This document shows, piece after piece, positions 8,435 to 17,177 of a stretch of DNA of 64,000 bases (position 1 is its first letter; every line of letters starts with the position of its first letter). The position numbers and the translations under genes are program-made. This stretch comes from CAJQQK01 sp051010015 (GTDB lineage Bacteria > Pseudomonadota > Alphaproteobacteria > Rhizobiales > Hyphomicrobiaceae): NCBI GenBank assembly GCA_051010015.1, contig JBPCVZ010000183.1, positions 1-64,000 of the forward strand, in the 5' to 3' direction. The notes beneath the pieces are model-generated. The model was not told where the DNA came from, searched no databases, and saw nothing but the letters and a program-made list of their open reading frames with translations.

Positions 8435-9449
8435 TTCGAACAGCCACCGTGCCTGGCGACTGCCCCTCGCAGCGATCATGGTGCTGAGTTATGCACCATC
8501 AATCCCTGCACAGGTGCAGGAATTATCGGTCTCTCGTCCTGATCCCGTGGAGATCCCGATCGGGACAGAAGCCAACATGCCGATACCCGAGTTGCCGGAA
8601 ACGGCCCCCCGTCCCAGATTTCCAGCATCGATCGATTTCAAGATCGGTACGTGGAATCTGGCGGCACTGAAGCCAGGCCAGCGCACTGCTGAGCCGATAG
8701 AACCGGCACGGCCACGCAAACGCTGGCGACATACGTTTGGTGCTGAGCGAACAACCGCGCAGTGGCGTGACTTCGCCAAGAGTGGCTTGGCGGTTGATCT
8801 GGTCGCACTTCAAGGCGTCGAGAACGTGCGCACCGTCAGCCGCTTGTTCAATGCGCGACGCTATCACATCGTCACCTCGCGCCAACTTCTCGCCCGCTCA
8901 ACCGTCAACAGCAGTGGACTTGCGGCACTCCGAGCCGATGCACCGGCAACGACAGCGCTCGCCTTTCGGCGCCGGCGCGGGGTTCGAATTTCGGGCTTCC
9001 GCCATTTCCTTCCGCGAACGATTCTGCCAGGCGTCGAACCCCCGGCGATAACGGTGTTACGACTGCGCATCTATCGCAGAACGTTATGGGTCGCGTCGGC
9101 AGACACACCCAGCATATGCGCGACGAAACCCAAGGCTGCAATCTGCCAGCATCTCAGCACAATCCTCTACAACTTCAACAAGTGGGTCAGTGAACGTTTG
9201 TCGAAACGAAAGGTCCCGCTGCTGCTCTTGGGCCAATGGCCGGACGCTCTTGTCGAACAACTCGGAGAAGCCGGTTACAAGCTCCAAGCGTCGATAGGAA
9301 ACAGCGTGGCATGCACACCTAGGCCTTCGCCCATGCGGCTATTCGGCCCAGCCTCCAATGCCACCGCAACCACAACACTATCAAACGCGAGTGTGCCTAA
9401 GGCGAACCCATGCGCTGCAACCGCCGAGTTCACCTTCGCCCTGCGATAA
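8412..9449 (+). CDS. exported endonuclease/exonuclease/phosphatase-fold protein, degenerate active site
   Basis: About 345 residues from a TTG at 8412 that completes a signal peptide (R-A-W-R then LPLAAIMVLSYAPSIPA); an ATG at 8478 would leave a truncated one. The core resembles the EEP (DNase I-like) fold: F-K-I-G-T-W-N-L near residue 80 and D-L-V-A-L-Q-G-V-E near residue 130. The metal-binding Glu expected in A-L-Q-E-V is Gly here, and the S-D-H-x-P motif that ends active EEP enzymes is missing. So the fold is suggested but catalysis is doubtful. Convergent with the SDR gene 7 bases away. Confidence 0.6.
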   Translation: MVTISAASSNSHRAWRLPLAAIMVLSYAPSIPAQVQELSVSRPDPVEIPIGTEANMPIPELPETAPRPRFPASIDFKIGTWNLAALKPGQRTAEPIEPARPRKRWRHTFGAERTTAQWRDFAKSGLAVDLVALQGVENVRTVSRLFNARRYHIVTSRQLLARSTVNSSGLAALRADAPATTALAFRRRRGVRISGFRHFLPRTILPGVEPPAITVLRLRIYRRTLWVASADTPSICATKPKAAICQHLSTILYNFNKWVSERLSKRKVPLLLLGQWPDALVEQLGEAGYKLQASIGNSVACTPRPSPMRLFGPASNATATTTLSNASVPKANPCAATAEFTFALR

Positions 9450-9456
9450 ACTCACA

Positions 9457-10218
9457 CTAGACGTGCTGGCCGCCATTGATGTGAAGTTCGGCCCCGTTCA
9501 CATAACTGGACTGATCCGAGCACAGGAAATAAATCGCCTTGGCAACTTCTTCAGGCTCACCAAGCCGATTCATGGGGATCTGCTCCTGCACGATTTTCTC
9601 CGTGCCGGGAGACAAGATCGATGTGTCGATCTCGCCGGGTGAAATGGAATTGACCCGAACGTTTTTCGGACCAAAATCATGGGCCATTTCTCGGGTCAGG
9701 GCAGCCAGCGCGGCCTTGGAGGTTGCGTATGCAGCACCGGCAAACGGATGTACGCGGCTGCCGGCGATCGATGACACATTGACCACGGCGCCGCGCGCCG
9801 CCTCCAGTTCCTCGATCAACCCGCGGGCCAGCAGGATCGAGGCAAAGAAGTTCACCGAGAATACCTGCTGCCACACTTCAACCGGCGTCGTGATCGTACC
9901 CAATCGCTCGCCGTCGTTCCCTTTCGGACTAATCGCTGCGTTATTGACTAACGCGTTCAATCGACCGCCCTGATCACGCAGTCGTTCCTTCATGAGAGAA
10001 ACCGCCGCCTCCGTGTTTGCGAAATCGGAGAGATCGACCTGAATATGATCTTCCTCCCCCATCTCCCACGGACAATCCTCGGGAAACGGCTGCCGAGAGC
10101 ACGTGATGACGCGCCAACCGGCCGACGAGAATCGCTTGACCGTCGCATGGCCGATGCCGCGTGACGCCCCCGTCAGGATGAGGGTCTTGCGTTCATGGTT
10201 CTGCTGTCGTCCAGGCAT
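9457..10218 (-). CDS. SDR family NAD(P)-dependent oxidoreductase
   Basis: A classical short-chain dehydrogenase/reductase of about 253 residues: T-G-A-S-R-G-I-G dinucleotide motif near the N-terminus, N-N-A-A in the middle, the catalytic Ser in N-V-S-S-I-A-G-S and Y-A-T-S-K-A-A (Y-x3-K), then S-P-G-E-I-D-T and the C-terminal N-G-A-E-L-H-I-N-G-G. It begins with M-P-G-R-Q-Q; an ATG 15 bases upstream (10233) is also possible. It lies behind pdxH on the same strand with a 78-base gap. Substrate not predictable. Confidence 0.9.
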   Translation of the reverse strand: MPGRQQNHERKTLILTGASRGIGHATVKRFSSAGWRVITCSRQPFPEDCPWEMGEEDHIQVDLSDFANTEAAVSLMKERLRDQGGRLNALVNNAAISPKGNDGERLGTITTPVEVWQQVFSVNFFASILLARGLIEELEAARGAVVNVSSIAGSRVHPFAGAAYATSKAALAALTREMAHDFGPKNVRVNSISPGEIDTSILSPGTEKIVQEQIPMNRLGEPEEVAKAIYFLCSDQSSYVNGAELHINGGQHV

Positions 10219-10296
10219 CCGGAAGCCGATCATCCGTTAATGTCGTAGGCGATCAGCATATCACACTGGCCGCCGCGGGAAGATAAATCTGCGCGG

Positions 10297-10956
10297 TCAA
10301 GGGTAAAGCCTGGTTTTTGACCAGGTCTGCCCCTCTCCATCGCGTCGAAAGACAACGCGCTCGTGCAGCCGGTATGGCCGGTCGTGCCAAAACTCGATTT
10401 CGGCTGGTGTCAGGCGATAACCTGACCAATGTGTCGGGCGCGGCACAGGCGCATCTTCCTCGAAGCGCTCGGACATCTTGGCAACGGCCGCCTCAAGTTC
10501 AGCCATATTGGCCATTGGACGCGATTGCTGCGATGCCCAGGCACCAATCTGGCTGCCGCGCTGGCGCGAAGCGAAATAGGCATCACCCTCCGCATCCGAA
10601 ACCAATGTCACGGGGCCGCGGACCCGAACTTGTCGGCGCAATGACTTCCAGTGGAACAGCAAAGCGGCCCTGGGATTGTGTTGCAGCTCCACCCCTTTGG
10701 CGCTCTGATAGTTCGTGAACCAGGTGAACCCGCGTTGCGAACCGACGTCGGTCGTGTCCAAGCCCTTCAGGAGGACCGTCCGCAAGTTCGGCATACCGTC
10801 GCTGTCCACTGTCGCGAGCGTCATCGCATTCGGGTCATTGATCTCAAATCTATCGGCTTCCTCGAACCATACCGAAAAAAGCGCGAACGGGTCATCACTC
10901 TCGGCGAAATTGCCGGCCGGCCGCGGGATCGTGGGATCGTCGGTCGTATGGTTCAT
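10297..10956 (-). CDS. pdxH: pyridoxamine 5'-phosphate oxidase
   Basis: A 219-residue FMN-dependent oxidase that makes pyridoxal 5'-phosphate from pyridoxine/pyridoxamine phosphate, the last step of vitamin B6 synthesis and salvage. The family sequence is unmistakable: D-P-F-A-L-F near the start, V-L-L-K-G-L and F-T-N-Y-Q-S-A-K-G in the FMN/substrate region, S-R-Q-R-G-S-Q-I-G-A-W-A-S-Q-Q-S, and the C-terminal W-G/S-G-Y-R-L-T-P through R-L-Y-P ending. Full length. Divergent from the surface-antigen-like gene; the SDR follows on the same strand. Confidence 0.97.
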   Translation of the reverse strand: MNHTTDDPTIPRPAGNFAESDDPFALFSVWFEEADRFEINDPNAMTLATVDSDGMPNLRTVLLKGLDTTDVGSQRGFTWFTNYQSAKGVELQHNPRAALLFHWKSLRRQVRVRGPVTLVSDAEGDAYFASRQRGSQIGAWASQQSRPMANMAELEAAVAKMSERFEEDAPVPRPTHWSGYRLTPAEIEFWHDRPYRLHERVVFRRDGEGQTWSKTRLYP

Positions 10957-11121
10957 CTTGGCGAAATCCTAGCGATAGCTGCGTCTCAAAAACCGGCAAT
11001 GGTTCAGGTGATCTTAATCATAGGCCGGCACACTGCCTGGACCGTGGGCGCGTTGAAGTGCGCCTCGTTGAGTCCCGCCTCCGTAACGAGGCCTGTTTGC
11101 TAACAGTTAGAGTGTTCAGTT

Positions 11122-11610
11122 ATGCGTTCAAGTCTACGTTTCCACGTGCCGGCATTTGCTGCCCTCGCCTCGACAATCCTTATTGCCGGTTTTACGGCAG
11201 TTCAGGCCCCCGCCGCCTTCGCCGGCCAGACTCAAAGCGTGGTAATGCTGCCGCCACTTCCGCAGCAAAAACCATCTCCGAGAAAAGCAAAATCAAAACG
11301 CTTCATGGTGCCAACATTGCGCCCGCAACTTCAGATGCGCCCGAGCCACTGGCTGGGCCGGGACGATGAACACGCCACCCTGCTTGCAATTCATACGGCG
11401 CTTTCATCGGTCGGCGATGGCGGGGCCTACGTCTGGCAGCGCGGAAATGGTCTGCTTGACGGCCTCATTCGTCCGACAGCGTCCTTTAAGGACAGGGCCG
11501 GCAATATTTGCCGCCATGTCATCATCCGTTTGAATTCAAGGCGTTACAGTCGTGAGATCGAGGGTATCGCCTGTCGCGACGCTTTCGGGGCCTGGACCCT
11601 GTCGGGGTAA
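11122..11610 (+). CDS. surface-antigen-like exported protein (RT0821/Lpp0805 type)
   Basis: A 162-residue protein with a signal peptide (VPAFAALASTILIAGF, cleavage near AFA-G at residue 34), a basic linker and a C-terminal domain resembling the RT0821/Lpp0805 (17 kDa surface antigen-related) domain: a short helix A-I-H-T-A-L-S-S, then G-L-I-R-P-T-A-S-F-K-D-R-A-G-N-I-C-R-H and I-A-C-R-D-A-F-G-A-W. Such proteins sit in the envelope of alphaproteobacteria. The N-terminal glycine-zipper region seen in many relatives is missing, so this is a short form. Single gene, divergent from pdxH. Confidence 0.65.
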   Translation: MRSSLRFHVPAFAALASTILIAGFTAVQAPAAFAGQTQSVVMLPPLPQQKPSPRKAKSKRFMVPTLRPQLQMRPSHWLGRDDEHATLLAIHTALSSVGDGGAYVWQRGNGLLDGLIRPTASFKDRAGNICRHVIIRLNSRRYSREIEGIACRDAFGAWTLSG

Positions 11611-11771
11611 GTGCCACGCCCCTCACCTTACGTACCCAACGTATGCCTATCGGCCTTGAAAAAGAAAGTGAAACCGCAGTAAAGGACATATTACAAATAA
11701 CGGAACGGTCCTGATCAGGGCGCAACCGACGGCAGCGTGGCGCGCATGCCCGCGGGTTAAGGTGGGACACA

Positions 11772-12614
11772 ATGAGCGTAGACCAGGACAGCAAGGTGCC
11801 GACCGGAACCCTGATGACGGGCAAGCGCGGCCTCATCATGGGTGTCGCCAACAACCGGTCCATTGCCTATGGTATCGCCAAGGCCGTCACAGCGCAGGGC
11901 GGCGAAATTGCACTGACCTACCAGGGCGATGCACTCAAGAAGCGCGTCGAACCGCTGGCCCGGGATCTCGGTTGCGAGCATGTGCTCCCGTGCGATGTTA
12001 CCGATGGTGCTTCTATGGATGCTCTATTTGAGCATCTCGGGGCTGCGTGGGGACAGCTCGATTTTCTTGTCCACGCCATCGCCTATTCCGACAAGAACGA
12101 GCTCGATGGTCGCTATGTCGATACCAGCGAGGAGAATTTCTCCCAGACAATGCTGGTCTCCTGCTATTCGTTTACGGCGCTTGCCAAGCGCGCCGAGCCT
12201 TTGATGACCGACGGCGGCTCTTTGCTGACATTGACCTACTATGGCGCCGAAAAGGTAATGCCGCACTACAACGTCATGGGCGTTGCCAAGGCGGCGTTGG
12301 AAGCCAGCGTGCGCTATCTTGCGGCTGATCTGGGCAAAAACAATATCCGCGCCAATGCGATTTCAGCCGGTCCAATCAAAACGCTGGCCGCCTCGGGGAT
12401 TTCAGACTTCCGCTATATCCTGAAATGGAATGAGTACAATTCGGCGCTGCGACGCACCGTGACGATCGAAGACGTCGGAGGTGCCGGCCTGTATCTGCTA
12501 TCGGACCTCGCACGCGGTGTAACCGGTGAGGTGCATCACGTTGATAGCGGTTACCATGTCCAGGGCATGAAAAACGAGGAGGCGCCGGATATCACGGTCG
12601 CCAAATCCGAGTAG
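11772..12614 (+). CDS. fabI: enoyl-[acyl-carrier-protein] reductase (NADH) FabI
   Basis: A 280-residue FabI, which reduces trans-2-enoyl-ACP in the last step of each fatty-acid elongation cycle. The FabI-specific nucleotide motif G-V-A-N-N-R-S-I-A-Y-G-I-A, the S-Y-S-F-T-A-L-A region and the catalytic Y-x6-K (Y-N-V-M-G-V-A-K, with Y at residue 167 or so) are present, as is the R-A-N-A-I-S-A-G-P-I-K-T-L-A-A-S-G-I motif. A strong ribosome site (AAGGTGGG) lies 5 bases before the ATG. It leads a fabI - small ORF - histidine phosphatase - aroC run seen in rhizobial relatives. Confidence 0.97.
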   Translation: MSVDQDSKVPTGTLMTGKRGLIMGVANNRSIAYGIAKAVTAQGGEIALTYQGDALKKRVEPLARDLGCEHVLPCDVTDGASMDALFEHLGAAWGQLDFLVHAIAYSDKNELDGRYVDTSEENFSQTMLVSCYSFTALAKRAEPLMTDGGSLLTLTYYGAEKVMPHYNVMGVAKAALEASVRYLAADLGKNNIRANAISAGPIKTLAASGISDFRYILKWNEYNSALRRTVTIEDVGGAGLYLLSDLARGVTGEVHHVDSGYHVQGMKNEEAPDITVAKSE

Positions 12615-12632
12615 CCATCCCGTCAAAGTGAC

Positions 12633-12821
12633 ATGACAAACGTGCAGGATCGCGAAGCGATGCTGTACTCGAAGGATGCCGATGCACGTCGAACGGGCAT
12701 GCCGGCGGACAGCCCGATATTTGAAAAGATGTGCGGCAAGGCAGCATCGATGCCTTTTTCCGAAGTCGTCAATATGCTCTATACCGGCACCAGTAATGGC
12801 AAGCTCGTATTGAAGGTGTGA
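12633..12821 (+). CDS. small hypothetical protein between fabI and phosphatase
   Basis: A 62-residue ORF that fills the fabI-phosphatase gap: 18 bases after the fabI stop, and its TGA lies 7 bases before the phosphatase ATG. Codon use is like its neighbours (G/C-rich third positions), and there is a plausible soluble, partly helical sequence (T-G-M-P-A-D-S-P-I-F-E-K-M, then P-F-S-E-V-V-N-M-L). I recognise no domain. Position and codon use favour a real gene co-transcribed with fabI. Confidence 0.55.
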   Translation: MTNVQDREAMLYSKDADARRTGMPADSPIFEKMCGKAASMPFSEVVNMLYTGTSNGKLVLKV

Positions 12822-12827
12822 TGGTTC

Positions 12828-13442
12828 ATGAAGCCAGGTGTGACACTGTTTTTTATCCGCCACGGCCAAACCGGCTGGAACAAGGCGCGGCGCATTCAGG
12901 GTCAAATCGACTCTGAACTGATTGACAACGGTCGCGAGCAGGCTGCCCGCAACGGTGCAACACTGAAGAAGCTGTGCGACGGAATGGGAATCGATCTCGG
13001 TGATCTGGACTACGTCGCGAGCCCCCTACAACGCACCTCCGAAACGATGCGCATTGTTCGCCAAAATGCCGGCCTGCCGCGAGATGGCTATCGAACCGAC
13101 GATCGGCTCAAGGAGATTCACTTCGGCATCTGGCAGGGCGAATACTGGCCGGAAATCCCAACCGTCGACCCTAACGGCCATGAGCAGCGCAACGGCGCAC
13201 CATTCACTTGGCGTCCTGAAACCGGCGAAAGCTATGCGGATCTCAATGCGCGCTGCAGTGCCTGGTTCGACGAGGTAGCGCGCGATACCGTTTGCGTCTC
13301 ACACGGCGGTGTCAGTCGGGTCCTGCGTGGCCATGCAGACCGCAGCATTCCCGAAAACGACGTCACAGAGCTTTCCGTGCCACAGGACAAAATCCTGGTC
13401 TTCCGTCACGACGACCGGGGCATTCATTTTGAGTGGGTGTGA
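12828..13442 (+). CDS. histidine phosphatase family (phosphoglycerate mutase-like)
   Basis: A 204-residue histidine phosphatase superfamily protein. The catalytic R-H-G-Q-T-G-W-N is at residues 10-17; the second Arg lies in D-Y-V-A-S-P-L-Q-R-T-S-E-T, the acid in L-K-E-I-H-F-G-I-W-Q-G-E, and the second catalytic His in V-C-V-S-H-G-G-V-S-R. The family includes cofactor-dependent phosphoglycerate mutases and various broad phosphatases; the short length favours a phosphatase. It is followed at once by a double hairpin, so it probably ends the fabI transcription unit. Confidence 0.85.
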   Translation: MKPGVTLFFIRHGQTGWNKARRIQGQIDSELIDNGREQAARNGATLKKLCDGMGIDLGDLDYVASPLQRTSETMRIVRQNAGLPRDGYRTDDRLKEIHFGIWQGEYWPEIPTVDPNGHEQRNGAPFTWRPETGESYADLNARCSAWFDEVARDTVCVSHGGVSRVLRGHADRSIPENDVTELSVPQDKILVFRHDDRGIHFEWV

Positions 13443-13455
13443 GCTAGAAGCAAAA

Positions 13456-13505
13456 GGAGCCAGGGATAGCGGTCCCCGGCTCCTCGGCCTCACGTATTGT
13501 GAGGC
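13456..13505 (+). terminator. tandem hairpins after the fabI-phosphatase unit
   Basis: Fourteen bases after the phosphatase stop, GGAGCCAGGGA (13456-13466) pairs with TCCCCGGCTCC (13473-13483) with one mismatch around a six-base loop. A second perfect stem, GCCTCAC (13487-13493) with GTGAGGC (13499-13505), follows at once. Neither has a clear T-run on the plus strand, so this is either a weak or Rho-assisted terminator or an mRNA 3'-end stabiliser. Confidence 0.5.
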
Positions 13506-14037
13506 AAACGTTTCATAAGGTTGCTCAGGCCTTGCGGAAACGTCGCCGCGCCAGCTTCCCCTAACGGGTGGGCTCATCGCGGTTTCCATCAGCCTAAACT
13601 CCGACGTGACGGCTCGTCGGCTTCGTCTCGCTGTAGGCACGGACTGAGGTCATCGCCTCATGGCGTTGGGTCGATCTTGATTGATTCGGACCCGGGTCAA
13701 ATTCCGGCACTCGGTCGATCAGAAGAGCACGAATAACGCTACACGTACGACGCAGTGATTCGGCCACGCAGTTGCATAGCCACCGCATGCGGCGCACGTT
13801 ACACCCTCAACGCTACTAATGATTTGCCATAATTGTCACTTGAAAACTGTGCGTGGCGCGCTTCAACGATCGATGATGACCGAAATAGCTCACTCACACG
13901 AACCAACTTTCTGGCGGATCTTGCCGCGCTGAACCGCGACATCGCCGTCTTGTTTTGCTTTTGATGCCGGATTGCCATAGATCGAGCAGGTGCATCGGCA
14001 CATCGACCACGACGCCATCCGGAGACGAACCCGAAAC
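13506..14037. other. 532-base stretch without a supported gene
   Basis: Between the tandem hairpins and aroC. The minus-strand ORFs here (for example 13799-14197) overlap aroC and look like no known family; no stretch shows convincing codon use. The last 30 bases must hold the aroC ribosome site (GGAGACGAAC about 10 bases before the ATG) and its promoter probably lies in the AT-richer part around 13800-13900. Confidence 0.5.
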
Positions 14038-15129
14038 ATGAGCCATAATTCATTCGGCCACCTGCTGCGTCTGACGACTTGGGGCGAAAGCCACGGGCCC
14101 GCAATTGGCGCGGTGCTCGATGGCTGCCCGGCCGGCATACCGATCGAAGCGCGCGAGTTGCAGCATCAGCTTGACCGTCGCCGGCCTGGCCAATCACGTC
14201 ACACCACGCAACGTCGTGAACCGGATCAAGTCCGTATTCTCTCCGGCGTGTTCGAAAATGACGCCGGACAACAGGTCACAACGGGAACGTCGATTGCACT
14301 ACACATCGACAACGTTGACCAACGTTCAAAGGACTATGGCGACATAAAGGATAAATTTCGCCCCGGTCACGCCGACTACACCTACTGGCAGAAATACGGC
14401 ATACGCGACTATCGCGGCGGCGGGCGTTCGTCGGCTCGCGAGACCGCAATGCGCGTCGCAGCCGGCGGCATCGCACGCAAGATCCTCGACGGCGTAACAA
14501 TCCGCGCCGCACTTGTTCAAATTGGTCCCAACACGATCAATCGAGAAAAATGGGACTGGTCCGAGGTCGACAATAATCCATTTTTCTGTCCTGATCCTGA
14601 CGCGGCAAACGCGTGGGAGAGCTACCTCGATGGCGTACGTAAAGCAGGCTCATCGGCCGGCGCCGTGATCGAAGTCGTCGCCGAAGGCGTACCGATCGGA
14701 CTGGGTGCGCCAATCTACGGCAAGCTCGACCAGGACCTCGCCTCGGCGATGATGAGCATCAATGCCGTCAAGGGCGTCGAAATTGGCGATGGCTTTGCCG
14801 CCGCTGCCTTGGGCGGAGAAGATAACGCCGATGAAATCCGTATGGGCAACGACGGCCATCCACGCTTCCTGAGCAACCACGCGGGAGGCATCCTCGGTGG
14901 TATATCGACGGGCCAGGACGTCATTGTACGCTTCGCCGTGAAGCCGACATCGTCGATCCTGACGACACGAAAGACAATTGACCGGCACGGCACTGAAACC
15001 GATATTATGACAAAGGGGCGACATGATCCGTGCGTCGGCATTCGCGCCGTTCCCGTCGGCGAAGCGATGATGGCACTGGTGCTCGCCGATCACCTCTTGC
15101 GCCACCGTGCGCAGAACGGCCCAGGTTGA
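14038..15129 (+). CDS. aroC: chorismate synthase
   Basis: A 363-residue AroC, which turns 5-enolpyruvylshikimate 3-phosphate into chorismate, the last common step of aromatic amino acid synthesis, using reduced FMN. All three signature regions are visible: T-T-W-G-E-S-H-G-P-A-I-G near the start, the R-P-G-H-A-D-Y/R-G-G-G-R-S-S-A-R-E-T region, and the C-terminal R-H-D-P-C-V-G-I-R-A-V-P-V. The start at 14038 gives the normal family N-terminus (M-S-H-N-S-F-G-H-L); the frame upstream is not family-like. Confidence 0.97.
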   Translation: MSHNSFGHLLRLTTWGESHGPAIGAVLDGCPAGIPIEARELQHQLDRRRPGQSRHTTQRREPDQVRILSGVFENDAGQQVTTGTSIALHIDNVDQRSKDYGDIKDKFRPGHADYTYWQKYGIRDYRGGGRSSARETAMRVAAGGIARKILDGVTIRAALVQIGPNTINREKWDWSEVDNNPFFCPDPDAANAWESYLDGVRKAGSSAGAVIEVVAEGVPIGLGAPIYGKLDQDLASAMMSINAVKGVEIGDGFAAAALGGEDNADEIRMGNDGHPRFLSNHAGGILGGISTGQDVIVRFAVKPTSSILTTRKTIDRHGTETDIMTKGRHDPCVGIRAVPVGEAMMALVLADHLLRHRAQNGPG

Positions 15130-15259
15130 TAATTTGCGACCCACTGCCCACTAACCTATTGCCTTATCATTCGTTATGTAACACGCTGTTTATATGTCTG
15201 TAATTCATTCTGTCAGTGCCACGCATTAGGCGGCCGGCCGATATCAAGGGACGACATCC

Positions 15260-15997
15260 ATGGCGCAAACCGGAAGCACCAGCCGAGAGCCCAAAGCCTT
15301 GCTGTTTGACGTGTTCGGCACCGTTGTTGACTGGCGCACGAGTGTCATCAATGAGCTGCGGTCCTACGGCCAGGGACGCGGCATTAATGCCAATTGGGAA
15401 GCCTTTGCTGATGATTGGCGCGGCTTGTATCAGCCATCCATGGAAGCAGTGCGCAACAACTCCCGCTCGTTCGTTCCGCTCGACGACCTCCATCGTGAAA
15501 GCTTGCGCACGTTGATCAGCAAGTATGATCTGCCGCGGCCCAATGAACGCGAGGAAGATCATCTCGTGACGATCTGGCATCGATTGAAACCATGGTCAGA
15601 TGTTATCGAAGGCATGTACCGATTGAAGCGCCATTATATTCTGGGCACGCTGTCGAACGGCAACATTGGGCTGATGGTGCGGCTGGCAAAACATAGCGGC
15701 CTCCCCTGGGATGCGATCCTCGGCGCCGAAATTGCCAATGACTACAAGCCCCAGCCTCAAGTCTATCGCGCATCGGCCGCGGCGCTCAATCTGCATGAAT
15801 CCGAGTGCATGCTGGTCGCTGCTCACAACGACGACCTGGCTGCAGCCGCGGCGGTGGGATTCCAGACGGCGTTTGTTGTGCGCCCGGATGAGTACGGTCC
15901 CAACCAGGTGCGCGACAAGCATGCGACCCACTCCTGGAACATTGTCACCGACAGCTTCGCCGGCCTCGCGGATCAGCTCAACTGCCCGCGCTACTGA
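15260..15997 (+). CDS. haloacid dehalogenase type II
   Basis: A 245-residue HAD-superfamily protein of the (S)-2-haloacid dehalogenase subgroup, which hydrolyses 2-haloalkanoic acids to hydroxyacids. The nucleophile Asp lies in F-D-V-F-G-T-V-V-D-W-R near residue 17, motif II in G-T-L-S-N-G-N, and the lysine/acid motifs in N-D-Y-K-P-Q-P-Q-V-Y and V-A-A-H-N-D-D-L-A-A-A. Ribosome site AAGGGACGAC precedes the ATG. It follows aroC by 130 bases but is probably separately transcribed. The true substrate may be another small acid. Confidence 0.85.
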   Translation: MAQTGSTSREPKALLFDVFGTVVDWRTSVINELRSYGQGRGINANWEAFADDWRGLYQPSMEAVRNNSRSFVPLDDLHRESLRTLISKYDLPRPNEREEDHLVTIWHRLKPWSDVIEGMYRLKRHYILGTLSNGNIGLMVRLAKHSGLPWDAILGAEIANDYKPQPQVYRASAAALNLHESECMLVAAHNDDLAAAAAVGFQTAFVVRPDEYGPNQVRDKHATHSWNIVTDSFAGLADQLNCPRY

Positions 15998-16037
15998 CGG
16001 CCTGCAAACACACAATCGACGCTAGACATGGGCGGCA

Positions 16038-17078
16038 TCAGGCAGGCTTTTGTAGGGTCATGACTTTGGACATGAACGCGAGGCGGACGCCACCGTCCTC
16101 CAATCCTGCATCGGCAAACATCTGCCCAAGGTCGTCAATCAGGTAATTCCGGTAGTATGGCTCGTGGAAGCGTTCCGGGAATGCTTCCAGCAGACCGTCC
16201 CAGCCAGGCTTGTCGCCAAATTGCAGGCTGTCAATCATGACGAACAGACCGCCAGGTTTGAGTACGCGCGCAATCTCTTGGGCCGCCGTTCGCCGCGCAT
16301 CGCCAGGCAATTCGTGAAACAGGAAAATCGACGTGACGACGTCCTGAGATGCATCATCTACCGGCATGTCTTCCACATTGCCACGCAACCACGTCACACT
16401 GCGCAAGTCACCGATATGGCGATCGGCTTCACCGAGATAGGCTGCGGAAAGGTCGAGCCCTGTGAGGTTCATGCGTGGATAGCTACGCCGGACATCGCGC
16501 AGGAACCGCCCCGTGCCGCAAGCGATGTCGAGAAGAGCAACGGCCCGCTGGTCACGCCCGCGCATAAAGCTGCCAATCGGTCGAAAAGCTGCCCGCCGCA
16601 TCGCGTCGGCACAGCCATAGAACAGTGTCTCGACCTGGACATCGTAAATCTGGGCGGATTCGTCGGTGAGATGGCCGCCGGTCTGGAAATGAAAGTCCTG
16701 CGCATAGTAGTCGGGCAGGTCATCGCCTGTCGCGTGCACCTTGGCCGTATCGACGATACCTTGCGCGCGTCGGTCAATCGTTGACGGCAAATCCTGCATC
16801 ATGGCACGCAGCCGGCCGACGTGACGCGGCAAGCGGCTAGGACGAAACTCCGCGCCCGGATTGACACCGGCACCCGCATCCGCGGCATCTTCGAGCAGAA
16901 AATGTCGCAGATCAGCGAACAACTCGCCACGCGTTGGCACCGGCAATCTCGGTTTATTGGCGACTTGCGCCTGCTTCGGCACCAGGCGGTTGGCAAGTAG
17001 GCGGTTGATCCCATAGAACCAGCCAACCCGCGCGGTACTCGACGCCAACCGCATGGCAACATCAATTGGACCAGACAT
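16038..17078 (-). CDS. class I SAM-dependent methyltransferase
   Basis: A 346-residue methyltransferase. An N-terminal region of about 150 residues with no recognised domain precedes a Rossmann-like SAM-binding domain: A-L-L-D-I-A-C-G-T-G-R-F-L (motif I) near residue 180, L-T-G-L-D-L-S-A-A-Y-L (motif II), G-N-V-E-D-M-P-V-D-D (motif III) and R-V-L-K-P-G-G-L-F-V-M (motif IV-V). The ATG at 17078 has AAAGGCGG just upstream; a longer frame to 17129 is less likely. Small-molecule, quinone or lipid methylation are all possible. Confidence 0.8.
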   Translation of the reverse strand: MSGPIDVAMRLASSTARVGWFYGINRLLANRLVPKQAQVANKPRLPVPTRGELFADLRHFLLEDAADAGAGVNPGAEFRPSRLPRHVGRLRAMMQDLPSTIDRRAQGIVDTAKVHATGDDLPDYYAQDFHFQTGGHLTDESAQIYDVQVETLFYGCADAMRRAAFRPIGSFMRGRDQRAVALLDIACGTGRFLRDVRRSYPRMNLTGLDLSAAYLGEADRHIGDLRSVTWLRGNVEDMPVDDASQDVVTSIFLFHELPGDARRTAAQEIARVLKPGGLFVMIDSLQFGDKPGWDGLLEAFPERFHEPYYRNYLIDDLGQMFADAGLEDGGVRLAFMSKVMTLQKPA

Positions 17079-17177
17079 GAACCGCCTTTCCCGGCATGTT
17101 TGCAACACCGGCAGAGCAACATACTCCACGCAGAGGTCGTAACGGCAATCGCGTCATGCAAGTCCGGACCACGGGCG

